In this document: one piece after another, positions 21,170-33,874 of the stretch | How positions within the stretch are numbered: position 1 is the stretch's first letter | Layout: each line of letters opens with the position of its first letter | Origin: Gonapodya sp. JEL0774 | Lineage: Eukaryota; Monoblepharomycota; Monoblepharidomycetes; Monoblepharidales; Gonapodyaceae | DNA length: 64,000 nucleotides | NCBI GenBank assembly: GCA_027604505.1 | Contig: JADIIX010000115.1 | Span: 1-64,000, forward strand | Direction: 5' to 3' | Notes under the pieces: generated by a model | What the model saw: the letters and a program-made list of their open reading frames with translations, nothing else | Database searches by the model: none | What the model was told of the DNA's origin: nothing | Made by a program: the position numbers and the translations under genes

Positions 21170-24100
21170 TCATTTGGTCCCGGTCTTCCGGAAGAAAAAT
21201 CCAGCTTTCTTCATCTCACGATCCCGAGTAGCACCCGCGCTAGGGCTCTGGGTCTGGCGGAGCTGTTCATCCAGTGCATTCCGTTCTGCCTTAACAACAG
21301 ACAGAGCATCCCGCATCCCTGCGTTTTCGCTCAAAAGACGTTCCCGGTCCCGAACGAGCTCGTTGATTTCGCCGCGGAGCTGTTAAATCGAAGCTAAATT
21401 CAGTGGGACACCACGAAAAACATTTTCGACCAATCTCACTCTTGCTACTTCATTCATCCCGTTCGCACTGTTTGTGTCTGTGGAGGCACTTCTCGGTTTG
21501 TAAGACTGCGGTGAGTAAGTCACATTAGAGGAGGGTGAGAGGGGGGTGAAATACAACAAATTAGCGCGAGCTTACTTGGATGGCACTTGCAAGATTATCG
21601 AGATGATCCGCATCCGGAGTCTAGAATAAATAGGATTGTACGTTCAACGTTATATCACAACCTTGGTGCGTTCATGAGCACAAACGAACCGAGGGGTTCA
21701 TGTTTTGCACATCACCCTTGATCTTCTCGATGAACCCTTCGTGCGATTTCGCCAGGTCTTTCCAGAAAGCGACCAGCTGATTCGATTCTTTCAGTTGGAT
21801 AGCTAAAGCACGTCCAGTGCTTTCCTGTTCCCGGGTTTGCTCCTTTTCTCACCAAAACGCAAATGAACGTGCGAAGGTGGATCAGGACAAATTGAAACAT
21901 GTTACATGACATGATGAGAGAAATACCTTCAGGACTTTCCGGAAGTCTTCGTTCTCTCTTTGTGTTTGTGTAAGCTCCCTTCGGATCCGTAATAACTCCT
22001 CCTCGAGTCTCCGGAAGTTTGTACGACTTGTTTCCAGTGCGATAGCCCACTTTTCTTGTGCATGCTGTGTCATGTGGTAGTATTTACAAGAAAGAAGCAC
22101 ACAGACGCACTAGTCACGCTGTTCGCACTCACTCTCGAGTTCTCTGAAACGTGCGCAGCTTGTGTCTCAAGTACTCTTAGCTGCTCCTCCAAAATAGCTT
22201 TGTCGCGGGTAAGCTGGGCAATCTCACGAGCAGAATCTTTATTCATCTGCTCCCGCCTCTCGACTTCGTACATTTGCTCGCTCAGAGCAGACTGCCGCGA
22301 ATTTCAATTGTGCGTGAGGTTATGCGAAACGCCCGACCCTGTCTCCGCATCATCTCACCTCATGATTTTCCTGAAGATGCTTTATTTGCGACTGAAGTTT
22401 TGAATTGAGATCGAGAAGCTTCTTCTTTTCTTTGTTCTCGAGATCGAGGCGTAGATCTATATCGATCCTCGCGTTGTTCCATTCATCAAGCTCCTTCTTG
22501 TGTGCCTCTGATTTGGCCTACAGAAAATACTACCGGACTTAGACAATGGGAGAACTATCTCTGAAGCATGTGATCCTCACCTCAAAGTCCCTGCTCACAC
22601 GGTAGATCTCTGCTTTAAGGCCATTGTTGATCTCCGTCAAACGGTTGATTTCTTTCTGAAGGTGCGACGAGTCATTCACGGATCTAGTCGTCTCCGTGGA
22701 AGCCTTTTCGACTCTCAGCATGGCTGCCTGAACGGGGAATCACGCCTTGGGTAAGCGGCACATTCATGCCAAAACGACCAGTTAGTCTGCTTACCCTTGA
22801 ATTCTCTTCCGCGTGAACTATCTCCCGTTCCAAATGCGAGTTACGACTTGTCAGTGCACGGTTTTCCTCCTTAAGAGTGAGAATTTGAGCTCGCAAACCC
22901 TCTGCGGCGGTCGCGGCATTGCTCTTTTGTTGCTATATTTTCAAGGAAGGCACGCTCAGGATGTCCCGTCTAAGAAAGTAAAACAATGAGGGAACGTACA
23001 GCAAGCTCTTCAGTGACCTTCCGATAGGAGAGTCTTAAACCATCTGTTTCCGCAGTGAGCTCATTGATACGATCTCTCAACCGAGCGTTCTCAGATTGTG
23101 TCTCTGCGTGCGTAGAAACGTGTGTATCGAGGGTGCGAGCATGCTTTTCGTGAATGTCCTGGTGGCAGGTGGCAATGACTCATTGAAACCACACGCCCCG
23201 CCACGAAGCGAAGAAAGCTACCACACACCTGCACGTCTCTCTGCATTCTTTCAAAATCTACTGCTTGGTCTTCGAGCTTGCGTTTCAGTGCCTGATTGCC
23301 TTTGGCAGCCGCTTCCAGTTGCAGTTGCAACGTCAAGATGACGTGCGCCAGGTCTGTTTTCTCTTTGCGCATCACCTCAACATTGTGCTGAGTCATACGG
23401 ATAAATTATAAGTGCTAAGACCGTTCTAACCGGAGATTGGATGCACAAACCATGCTCTCCTCTTGAATTCGGTTCATTGCTTCCTTGATCTGCATATTCT
23501 CCTGAACTAAGGTCTGGATTCTGAGATTGCTATTCTCATCCTGCTTTACCATGTTCTTCAATGCGGTTCGCCGACTGTCCTCCGAAGCCTGGTGTATAAT
23601 TAGGATACGCGAGCTAAGAATCCTCTCTTGCAATCGAAAACAGCCAACATAGGTGCTCACCGCAGCATCCGCTTTCGCCTTCGTAACTTGAGCACGAAGT
23701 GCGTCGTTTTGATCCGCAAAGGATTTTCTCTCTGCATTTGCTTGAGCAACCTGGTCATGTAGTGAAGCAATTTCTTGGTGCGCAGATTCCAAGAGTGCAT
23801 CCTGCTTCTCCAGGGCCTCATTTGCCATCTAAAGGGATAATAAATACGTCAGTACGAGGTCGCTAGGTGAATACAATACAAACTTACCTCCAACTCGGCT
23901 TCGTACTTCTGCCTTTCCTCTTCAAACCCGTCCGTATGCGTTTTGTGCTGGGCCAGTTCTTGTTCCGTACGGTGCAGCTTATCTCGAAGCTGCTCTAATG
24001 TCAGTGTCGATGACTTCACATGTTGGTTCAATTCCTGAAGGCCGCAGCATAAGGATGGTTGATACACAATTGGCTCCTTCGATTCATTAGGAGGGGGCGG

Positions 24101-24905
24101 AGCGACATACCTCATGAAGCTGCTTGTGTTTCTCCGCCTCCGCTAGAGCCATCTGCGCTGCTTGCTTGAGCCGCTCACTCTCCTGCCTGAATGTCTGAGC
24201 TTCAGATTTGTGCGCCGCAATAGTACTCTTATGCTCTTCAATGACGGAGCGATAGGTAGTGTGCGCATCTGCATGACCAGACCGCAAATCAGCCACGGTA
24301 GTTTCCAATTCAGCATTGCGCTCTTTGAGGCGGGAGTTGGTGGTTCGGAGGTGGGCGAGTTCCGTGGTGGCTGCATTAAGCTGCCGTTCGTGCTGCTCTT
24401 GGGTGGTCTGGGTTTTCACAAGTCGAGGTGAGAAGCCAGGATGCTAAACCTGCGTTGAGCGAAGTTACGGGCAGAACTCGGTGCTCACTTTTAGGATTCC
24501 CTCTGTCCGATCCAGCTGTGCGCGAAGCGCGAGAACCTCAGTCTCCACTCGGTCCTTTGATGACCCACCCGGTTTGAAGTCCTGATAGGACTGCATCCGC
24601 AAGAGGCGCTGGCTTCCAGTGAGGGGTTGGGAGAAGTTCCCATACGAAGACTTCCGCACGACTGTTTTCGTTCCATTGGGTGTTGCCAATTCCTGGCCAT
24701 CATCGTCATCAAGATCTTGCGTGGTGTCCCTAAAGCTGACCATGGACCGCTGTTTATTGACAGTCCTCTTGAACTCGCTGGTGGCGCGAGGGCTGCCATC
24801 GGGAGTGGAGGTGGTTCCCGTTGGTGGAGGAGATGGGAGAACGGATTCGAATGACGAGGAGGGCCCGCCTGAAGCAGCGGGAGGGGTTTTCTGTCGTTGA
24901 TGCAT
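21170..24905 (-). CDS. Long coiled-coil protein, tandem copy A
   Basis: Unrecognised function. The start MHQRQKTPPAASGG is at 24905 (an upstream in-frame start is GTG only). The N-terminal ~130 residues are Ser/Pro/Thr-rich with SYQDFKPGGSSKDR, then VETEVLALRAQLDRTEGILK opens a coiled coil carried on about ten short exons across 3.3 kb. Examples are LRDKLHRTEQELAQHK, VMRKEKTDLAHVILTLQLQL and LTEINNGLKAEIYRVSRDFE. The extreme C-terminus is KKAGFFFRKTGTK. Heptad-rich Leu/Ala/Glu/Gln content throughout suggests a filamentous scaffold (cytoskeletal, centrosomal or Golgin-like), but no family motif fixes this. A paralogue (25349-29849) lies directly upstream on the same strand. The exon edges were not all solved. 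Confidence 0.75.
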
Positions 24906-25348
24906 CGCAGAAGGGTGGATGCGCGAGTTGGGTGTCCGGGGTTTTTGTGGCTGGTATGGACAAACAATCACCGAGGGACCTGCCGACGCCAAGGACACAA
25001 GGCCAGCGTGGGTATCAAGTCACCGACGACTCGCGTTCGGGTAATCGTCCGCAAAGGGAAGGGTTGCAAGCAGCAAGGATCGAATTGGAACACGCCACCT
25101 GATAGTACTGCATTGTTATGGTGGCCGCAAGGCATGGAGTACATAGCAAGTTTTTCCTCCTAAAAAGATATTTTGTATTTCTTTATGAAAGGGGATAACT
25201 AGGGGATAACTTAATAGAAAATCCGTCCCCTTTTGATGAATTGCTTGCCTCCCTTACCCCAACGCCATCCTCGTCCGTAAAGTTCGCTGGCCAGCCAGTC
25301 ACAGGGTTCCAAAACATACATTGTACGTAGCCACCACCTCTCATCGGA

Positions 25349-28300
25349 CTATTTACCCCGGAAGAAGAACAGTCCCTTACTCGATTTTCCGCTTGTTGAT
25401 TGGGCGGACGAGTCCGGCTTATGGACCTGTTTCGGTGTAACCACAACCTGCTCTTGGAGGGCGCTCCGCTCGCTCCGTGCAGCGGCGAGTGTATCCTGCA
25501 TTCCAGAAAGTTCTCTCGCCAGTCTATCACGTTCCTTGGCCACTTCGTTCAATTCCTTTCGGAGCTGATGGGGTCGGGGAACGGTCATTATGTGGCAACT
25601 GACGATCGTGTTCACACAACTCACTTTGACCGATTCTGCCTCAGTGACACCATTCCCGGCTGCGCTTTTGGGTTTATAGCTCTGTTGTGAGGCAATTTAA
25701 GCAAACAATAAAAGGGGAGAGACACAGAGAGCGAGACAGAGACAGAGAGGGAACGACAAATAAAACAAAATTTTACGTTAATTAGAATTTTTTGCAATCC
25801 GCAAACACCCGTCAGAAGGGCGAACCTGGATAGAGGATTTGAGAGCTGCGAATCCTTCCGACGACATGGTGTCAAACGGCTGTAAAGTCGGGGACTGTTT
25901 GGCAATCGCGTGGTTTAAAAACAATACACCGTCCACGGAAGAGTTACCATGTAAGTTTGAGACTCCATCTCGGACAGCTGTCCCTTGACTTTTTCAATGA
26001 ACTGCTCGTGAGCCTTGGCCTGCTCTTTCCAGTGTGTAATCCCCTGATTTGCTTCATGAAGTTGTTTGGTGAGATCCCGGGTTGCCATCTCGTGCTGACG
26101 TAGATGCTCCTGACATTTGTGGCCATTGAAATTGGCAATTGAAGATCGAGAGCAAGTTCATCGAACTACACCAAATGACTAAGTAGAAAGAGGAATCTCA
26201 CCTTCATTTGTCCCCTCACTTCTGCTACCTCCTTCTGAGACTGAGCAAGCTCGCGCTGCGTCCGGGCAACATCCTCCTCAATCCTCTTCACATGCTGTCT
26301 GTTCGTTTCCAGTGTCTTGGTAGCCTTGTCCTGTGCAACCTGGGATGGAAAACGAAATGCTCAGGAGACATTCACTACATGAACATTTCCACCACACTGG
26401 GAACCCGGAGCAGGTTGTGAAACCGATCCAAGACTCGAGTCCCCAGATTGACTGATTCCACTCACCTTTGCACTGTCTCCCAGTTGAACAATCTGCGCTT
26501 CTAGCGAACGGACGGTTTCCTCAAGCGTTGCCTTCTCTTTGGTGAGCTGTGCAACTTCCCTCACGGAATCGAGATGCAACTGCTCCTTATTCTCGAAAAG
26601 GCTGCGTTGCGTAAGGACCGCCGTCTATTAAGAGACAGCAAGATTGTTATTAAACGCTTGGGTTGTTTGTAATAGCCCCATTCAAACCTCGGAGACTAAA
26701 CCACTGAGCATTTAAACTCACCTCGTGATTATCCTGTAAGTGTTTCATTTGTGTCTGCAGCGTTGTGACTTGCTCCAGCAATTTCTTCTTCTCTTTTTGC
26801 TCAGTCTCGAGGGCGAGATTCAAGTTGATGCGAGCCTTCGTCCATTCCTCGGTTTGAAGCCTTGACTTTTCCTAAAATGCCAAATTACAAATTTGGTCAG
26901 ATCAAAGCACGCCTTAGAAGTGGGATAACTAATGGCACCTGCCCGCCGTACCTCAAACTCTCCCCTCAACCGAGCAATCTCGCCTTTAAGCCCATTGTTC
27001 ACCTCATTGAGCCGCGCCACTGTCTTCGCCATCTCAGTGGATTCAGTCACAGTCCGAGTGTGGTCAGTCGAAGTCTTTTCGAGTCGCTCAGTCGCAGCCT
27101 GGGCAAGAGAGAATCAGATTGATAATCGGGGAACGGAACGAAATCACTTCGGAGAAATGACTCAATTAAACCTACCCTTGCGTTAGCTTCTGTGTCAGCC
27201 AAATCCCTCTCAAGCGCCGCTACTTTACTCTCCAAGGCACGGGCCTCGCGCTTCGCCCCACTAAGTTCGGTGCGGAAATTCTCGGTGGCCGTAGCGAAAT
27301 CGCGCTTGATTTGCTGCTCGAGTGATAACGGGGCGAAAAAACAGTTGAAGAAATCAACGGGGTCAAACAAGTGTCGAACAGAAATGATGTCAAACAAGAA
27401 CCCTCCACCGACACCGAAGCGTTTTCTTATCGACCATGGACCCACGGTCAATCAAATCAAAATGAAGACTCTTGACTCACCAACAGTTCCTCAGCCAGCT
27501 TATCTCCCCTTGCGAGCAACCCTTGGTTATCGATAGACAACTCATTAATTCGATCCCGAAGCTTGCCATGTTCAGACTGGTGCTCTGCGATGACTGTAGC
27601 GTGTGACTCAGCCGTGGTGCGGTGACGGTCGTGTGTGTCCTGATGGAAATGAGGAAAAATTGCCGGAGAACTTTAAATGGTGGGGATAACGAAAAAAAGT
27701 ATTTATTCTCAGACGCTTCCAAAATCGACAAACCTGAAGCTCTCTAGACATTCTTTCCATGTCTGTAGTGTGCTCCTCAACACGGCGCTTGAGCAACTGG
27801 TTTGTCGCAGCTTGATTCTCGAGTTGAAGCTGGACTGCCCGAAGAGCGGCAAGGTGTTCAGCTTTTTCTTTGCGGAGGACGTCCGAATGACCCTAAAACA
27901 AGCATTGATTGGTTTGTGATCGAGGATGAATGCCTCGGAACGGGGGCACAGCTTGATAAATATTAGTACCTGGGTCTCCGTTGTCAATCTTGCAACTTCC
28001 GCCTTCAACTTCTCGTTCTCCTTCTCAATTGCTTCTTGTCGCTGCCCGCTCAAATTTCTCGACATTCTCGCGCCCTCCTCGCTCGCTTCACTCTCGCTCT
28101 TTAGACGAGCTACCTGAGAGCGTGTCTCCTCCAGAGCCAGCGAGAGATCCCGATTGCCTTCACGCAGTGCATGCACGTCAGACAGGGTCGCTTGAAGTTG
28201 CTCGTGGGCATCGGAGAGAAGATGGGTGTGTTGGGCGAGGGATAGGGAAGTACGCTGGATAGTGCGGCAAGGGACACTGTTATTGATTGTTCGTGAAAGC

Positions 28301-29849
28301 AAACGCACATCGCTCGAACGTACCTCCACCTGTTGCTCAAAATGTCTCTTCTCCTCTGTCCACCTCTCAGCATCCTCCTTCGCCTTCAAGAGCTCAGATT
28401 CCGCCTGGTGCAATCGAGCTCGGGCGGACTCGAGGTCACTGTCACGCGTACGCAAAATGTGAGTGATGTCCTTTGATGAGAAAGTACAGTAAGAAAGGTC
28501 AATCAGATCGTGTATCGGAGGAACGGAATGTTAGGTAAATATACCTCATTGATCCGCTTTTGCTTTTCTGCTTCGCCGGCAGCAAGAGTTGCCCTCTCCC
28601 TCTGTCTTTCCAGTTCGCTCTTCGCAGCAACGAGTTCACTTCCTTGCTTTGCCAGACTCCCTCGCAGTTCCTCGAGTGCCTTTTGCACTTCACGTTCTCT
28701 CTCAGCCTCCCTATCCCTCAAGGTTGCAAGAGTGCTTTCGAGCGATCCAGCGTGACGTTTAAGGTGGCCTGACTCAGAGCGGAGAGAGTGCAGTTCAGAC
28801 TGCGCCGTTCGAAGGTCGCGAGAGTGCTGTTCTTGGGTAGACTATGAAGGTGAAGATAAACGAGGGAAGAGTTAGAGTGAATCCTTTGGTCCGTGGTCCT
28901 CGAGTAAGAATCTTCCCGAACATCAAAGTCAACAAAATAATCCATAGTTCCCCAAAAGGCTGGAGTGACGAGGGTAGACGAGTAAACATTGCTCCATTTC
29001 TCTCGACATTCATGAGCCATATTTGAGAACCTATGTCCTCAGCGGCATCCTCACTATTCCTTTCAAACTTACCTTCAAAATTGATTCTGTTCTCTCTAGT
29101 TGTGCTCTCAACTGGGCTATCTCGGTCTCCATCCTGTGGGGACTCGGTTTAAAGTCACCCAAACTCGCCACCCTGTTCAATCCCGACAAAGTGCCCGGAA
29201 GACTGCCAGATCCAACAGAGGCTGTGCCAGTCATGGAACGCGGCATTGTGGGATTGCCGCCGGCAAGCCACGAGGGGGAAGAGGACAAGTAGGGAGAGGG
29301 GCGAGGAAGGAGGTCGCCATACAGGGAGTCCGCATCTGAGTCTGGGGGAAGGGCGGATGCAGAGCGGGCGCGATTTGGAAAAGAAGAAACAGGAGGCAGG
29401 TCAGGAATAGCAACGGGTGCGGAGGGTGGAGCAAGGGTCGATGCCACCGGAGTTAATGAGAGTTGGGTCGGAGAAGGCGTCGAATTAGGTGCAATAGTGG
29501 CAGGAGTTACGCTAGGAGAAGTAGTGGTGGCTTCAAGAGCCTCTGACGAGACATGACCAACGGGCTCGACATTGTCGGTGATGGATGGGGGAACAGTGGC
29601 GGGCTCTGCGGCAGGAGCAGGTGCAGAGGCAGTTTCGGGGTCGGGGGTGGCTGGAGCAATGGGAGCTGCTTCTTCCTTGACAGCTTCTGAGGACATTTCT
29701 TGAGGAACAGGCTGAAGATTCGGTGAGTTTGAACAAATATCAAGATTACACCTATCGCAATGGGCTTTTGAACGACTCTGCGACGCGTCGACGAGCCGAC
29801 CACACACTGTCCAGCTCAAGTCTGCCTTCACCTGCTTTTCACTTGACAT
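25349..29849 (-). CDS. Long coiled-coil protein, tandem copy B
   Basis: Paralogue of the adjacent copy A; function unknown. An ATG is at 29849 (MSSEKQ); a likely first intron (GTGAAG...CTTCAG) joins to PVPQEMSSEAVKEEA. The N-terminal half is Pro/Ala/Ser/Thr-rich with VASLGDFKPSPHRMETEIAQ, then LRAQLERTESILK starts the coiled coil. Matching blocks to copy A include VLRKEKAEHLAALRAVQLQL, NQLLKRRVEEHTTDMERMSR and LNEVNNGLKGEIARLRGEFE. The C-terminus SSKGLFFFRGK parallels the FFFRK end of copy A. It is carried on many exons of about 100-250 nt. An intron near 25700-25760 holds a purine-rich GAGACA/GAGAGA low-complexity stretch. Confidence 0.72.
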
Positions 29850-30609
29850 CTATCCTTCCATCTTTCTCAGCTCCACCCTTCCCAACCTTCTCCCCATCCC
29901 ATGGTAATTCTCCTTCACCTGCAACTACGAGCCGAGCTGGCAAAACACTCACCTGTGCGATCCCAGTAATACTCCGTCCTTTGGTTGCTCACCCTTCCGT
30001 TTTCTGTGTTCCGTTCCAGTTAGGGAATCGCTGGACTGGCGGATCCGTTCGAGTGGCGCATGCTGCGGGCACCGAGGGACGCCGCACCTTTCCACACACA
30101 CACATATGTAAAAGACAAAATATACATCGCGCTCACGAGCGCGATTAAACGGAATGTGGCATTGGGATTTCGATCAGAGACTCATCTAGGACAAATGAAA
30201 TGCACCCTCATGGAAAAGAGGTAGATGTGGTTTGAGAAGGCCGTTTTATAGCTCTCACAATACCTGGGATGATCATAAAGCAATGCATTATTAGATTTAT
30301 CGTTCAAGAGGCGTCCATGTGTTTGTTTCCGTGCTGTGAGCATGCTGTGGTCAAGTATACTGTCTGTTGTACTTTTTCATGGGGTGGGAAAGGTTGTCCG
30401 CATGTTCCGGGGATACATATACACACAGAAATCACTCCCCCGAGATTCTCGCCGTACCGACAGTGCAAACATGCTAAGTAGGCGATATTCTATTCTCATG
30501 TGAGTGAATCTTCAGGCTCTGTGAAGAGAGCTCAGTAGGTCGGAAAAACTGTGCATAGTAACAGGCTGCAAATGGAACAACTGTCCTCGGAGTCAGAGTC
30601 CAACAAACG
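29850..30609. other. Upstream spacer of coiled-coil gene B
   Basis: Probable promoter side of the coiled-coil gene. The first ~280 bases are pyrimidine-rich on the plus strand. A plus-strand ORF spanning 29723-30148 overlaps the coding exon antisense and is not credited. A 20-bp palindrome lies at 30126-30145. Confidence 0.4.
30126..30145. repeat. Perfect 20-bp palindrome
   Basis: The sequence ATCGCGCTCACGAGCGCGAT can form a 9-bp stem (ATCGCGCTC / GAGCGCGAT) around two bases. It sits about 280 bp upstream of coiled-coil gene B in otherwise ordinary spacer. It may be a dyad binding site or a hairpin; the sequence alone does not say which. Confidence 0.6.
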
Positions 30610-30962
30610 CTATATATGTATATTTGTCATCATGTTACATACAAGAAGAAACAACGATGATAGCATACAGGGACCGAGCAATTCAACGATTGCGATGCCA
30701 GTCAAGGTCATGCAAAACCAGGCGAGGAGCCAACAAGTGGAGATTCTCGGATCTATGAAAGTAATTTTCAATGCTGTGTGTCGTGTTGAGTGTTGCGCGA
30801 AAATTTTGGGCAGCGACCAAACATATTGTACCGACAAAGCACGGGCGCCCAGGCAGCCAGTACGCGTTTGGGTCCACCGAATCTGTCGAGATTCGAACCT
30901 TGCCGGACGCATTCGCTCCCATCTCTTTCGCGATCTCCTCCAGCTCCTCAGTTCCGTCTTAT
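30610..30962 (-). CDS. Possible small single-pass membrane protein (5' end unresolved)
   Basis: Two minus-strand segments join in phase through a GT-AG intron. A hydrophilic part contains TEELEEIAKEMGANASGK and VDPNAYWLPGRPCFV (ending near 30,838). A part beginning near 30,755 reads DPRISTCWLLAWFCM, continues with a hydrophobic helix (TLTGIAIVELLGPCMLSSLFLLV) and stops at 30,610. In-frame codons extend further upstream behind a stop at 30959, so another exon is needed. No family is recognised. The coherent acidic-helix, linker, membrane-helix layout is why it is listed; it could still be chance. Confidence 0.3.
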
Positions 30963-31195
30963 GTGTGCAAGTGCGGAGATCCCATCAACACCTCCAACAC
31001 CACCCCAATCGGGGTCGACGGAACGCACAGCCGGTGAAGCAACGGTGGGTTGAAACGCAAATCCCGGGCTGGAGCCGTGTTTAGGCTAAGCTCAAGCTTG
31101 AGGAGAGACAGAAGAGTTTGACAACGCCACTTGGTTATTGAACCCTGCAGGACGCGTTTCCACCGTGCTCGGACAAGCAACTTCCAATCAGTAGC

Positions 31196-33874
31196 ATGGG
31201 GCAACTGGCAACGAACCAAATCGGCAGCCCGCGTGATGGGGATGGGCCTGACCAGTTACTGGGAGACACAGAGAAGAGGCGGACACTCGCGAGAACAACG
31301 ACGCAGGATTCTGGCCATATCTCGAGCGATCATAGTCAATCTCCGTTTGAAAGAGAACGCCAGCATGTTGGTCATGCCCGTCACCACTCCGCGGCCTACC
31401 CATCTTCAGAGTTCACATTCATTGCGCCACACCCTCACAAACCCACTCATGCCCACCACTCATCCATCGGGCGCTCACCAGTTTCTCCCGTTTACGACAG
31501 ATCCCTTGCATCTCCGTTTGCTGGCAATGCCATTTACTCTGGTCTCCCAACTTCGTCCCCATCACCCGCCGCGGATCGCGTACAGTCGCCACCAGTCGGA
31601 CCCAGCCGCTCTCTAGACCGAGCACATCATCATCATCCCTCGGCGATGACGCTCCCTCCCGAGCTTTTGGGCACCCGACAATCCTCCCTTCCTGTCTTTG
31701 GTCAGGCCGACCTCACGGGGGTAAAATTAGTTCGGAGACACTCTGAAATGATGCACCACGTCGCGCAGAAAGGCTCATCAAATCGAGTAGACCTAGATGG
31801 CCCATATGATGGCATTTTGGTGTCTGGCGGTGCAGACTCAAACCATTACGTGGCCGGAATGGATGGCGAAGTTGAGCAAATGCACGGGAGCATCCTCCAG
31901 AGTGAATTCTTGGCTTCTCCGGATGGCAGCTATCCCCCTTTCGAACTTCCTATCGTTCCGCCATCCTCGACGGGAGAACAGCGAAACCCAGACGAGTACC
32001 AACGCTTCCGTAGTGTCATCAATGGTAACAACCCTGTTTCCCCACAAGGCCAGATTGATCCAAACTCGCGGGTTAATGTCGGCTATAGTAACCAGCATGC
32101 TTCTCCATATGGTGCCTATCCTACTCAAGGACCGCGTATCGTGCCATCAACCGCTACATCTCACGACTTCGCGCACCAGCAAATGCTCCTCATCCAGCGC
32201 CAGCAACGTCAACAGCAACAACTGCGGCTTCTTCATATTGAACAGCAGCGGCAGCTGCAGCATACCCTCGCATCTGCCCGGGGAATGCCAGGATCCCCTC
32301 AAGACCAAGGATACGCACATCAAGGGATGGACGTTGGCCAGGGTGATGGCTATGAGTGGGATGTTGGAAAGTCCTCTGGTACGAGAGAAGGGCAGAGGGA
32401 TGTATATGGGGGACCTCAATCGCCCGTCGCTCGGGACGGATTCTCACCACCTCTACAGGAGAATGGATCCTTTGGGTGGAATGGAGGGTACGGTGCGGGT
32501 CCGAGGGCCGCTGCGTCCGCTGAGGGGCGGCAGTCACCCGAGAATACGTGTTTATTCGTAGCAAAGTGAGTCTAACAGTCCTTTTAAAGTACTTTCGATG
32601 GTGGACCTCATCCTGCCGCTCCCAGTGTTCGCTCGACTTTTGGTGACGAAACACTTCGCCGCACCATGCGTCGCGTCTTTGAACGATGGGGCCGTGTTGT
32701 CAAAGTCGACGTCGTCCGTGCCAAGGGTACTGGAATGCCTTGCTGCTTCGTCACTTTCGAGCGCGCCGAAGATGCAGCCGTAGCGTTCCATGATGCGCCG
32801 GGAACCGTGGTTGATGGTAGACCCATCAGAGTAGAACGGGCGAGGTCAAAGCAAGGGGAAGCCGCCGCAGGTGTGTGAGGAGCGGTATTTGTTGTGAGAA
32901 AGTCTAAGATCGACCACTGAGATTCAGGTTTGCTTTATCCAGCTGCAGCTGCGGCGGCAGCTGCTGCGCTTGGCATATCTACGAGTTCCCTCACGCGGAT
33001 GGGCAGCTGGCCAGGCCATGGGAATCCTGGGGGCGGGGGAGGTGTTGTCGCTCGATACCCTGCCAGTGAGCTCACGGCACTTCGAACTGCGCAGATACAG
33101 CAACGATTGATGGCCCAAACAGTGCGGTCACCCGAGGGTGAACACAGCTTTACTTTTGAGAATATGGCTGACGAATTGGCGCAGATGGGCTATGGCAGTG
33201 GCCAGAATGGTGTTTCGGCTCTTAGGGCCACTGACGTCCGCAGACGATCCGACCAGACGATTCAAACCATGATGCAGCAGCATATCATGCATCCTCAGAG
33301 CGGATCGGGCGGGGTCGCATACACTTCCCAACCTCATTACGCCCCCCCGATCACTCCGCCTCTCTCTTCACCCACAGGATCTACTTCTCTCGAGGGGAAT
33401 CCGTTCGACTCGTACATTCGCCCTGGATCAGTCCCATCCGTAAATCAGCACTCGCCATTCCGGCCCCCACCTAGTGCCGCTATGTCTCCAAACAAGTCAC
33501 AGACAGGGGGCCCTGCAGCTGCAGTGGGCAGGTTGTCTCCGCGGAGGTCGATGGACAGTCAAGGCAATGATGCATGGAGAACTGTTGGTTCCGCGATTGG
33601 AAGTGGCATGAGTGCACTTCCACCTCCAGGTACGGTACAGGCGCCGATATCAACGACGCACGCGCCGCTGGCCATGTCGGCAGCGTTTGCAGGTTGGGAA
33701 GGGGAAATCGGCCGAGGTGGCGTTGGCCCAGTTTCCACAGGGGGTTTCGATCCAACGGCTTTTGGAAGGCCTACAGCATCGGCCGCGCCTCGTGGCTTCG
33801 GGACGCCCCAGCACTTATCTTCGTATGGTCTTTGGACTGCCCCGGAAAGCATGGTGGATTCCGGACTGACATAG
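31196..33874 (+). CDS. RRM-domain RNA-binding protein with long low-complexity flanks
   Basis: Exons 31196-32565, 32590-32870 and 32928-33874 join in phase to 865 aa. One RNA recognition motif is present: RNP2 CLFVAN is interrupted by the first intron, followed by ETLRRTMRRVFERWGRVVKV, RNP1-like MPCCFVTF and the last strand GRPIRVERAR. The N-terminal ~450 residues are Ser/Pro/His-rich with a Gln-rich helix (QQMLLIQRQQRQQQQLRLL). The C-terminal part has a poly-Ala run (PAAAAAAAAALG) and Ser/Pro/Gly-rich sequence. The layout resembles fungal Whi3/Mei2/Nrd1-type post-transcriptional regulators, but specificity cannot be assigned. The first intron is only 24 nt. A 42-nt alternative (donor after PENT) would delete RNP2. 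Confidence 0.85.
32566..32589 (+). other. Candidate 24-nt spliceosomal intron
   Basis: It begins GTGAGT, contains CTAAC (branch-point-like) and ends TTTTAAAG. Without removal the frame hits TGA at 32567. With removal, RNP2 becomes CLFVANTFDGG and the RRM stays in frame. Confidence 0.5.

Noticed and set aside
25710-25760. GAGACA/GAGAGA purine-rich stretch as a repeat array
   Set aside because: It is short, irregular low-complexity sequence inside an intron, without unit structure.
29723-30148. Plus-strand ORF of 141 codons upstream and antisense to coiled-coil gene B
   Set aside because: It overlaps the coding 5' end of the minus-strand gene, and its low-complexity Pro/Ser composition looks like an antisense shadow of pyrimidine-rich DNA.
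30885-30902. tRNA-like B box (GGTTCGAATCT on the minus strand)
   Set aside because: No A box or acceptor stem can be drawn at the right distance, and the bases fit a protein-coding reading (GKVRISTDS).
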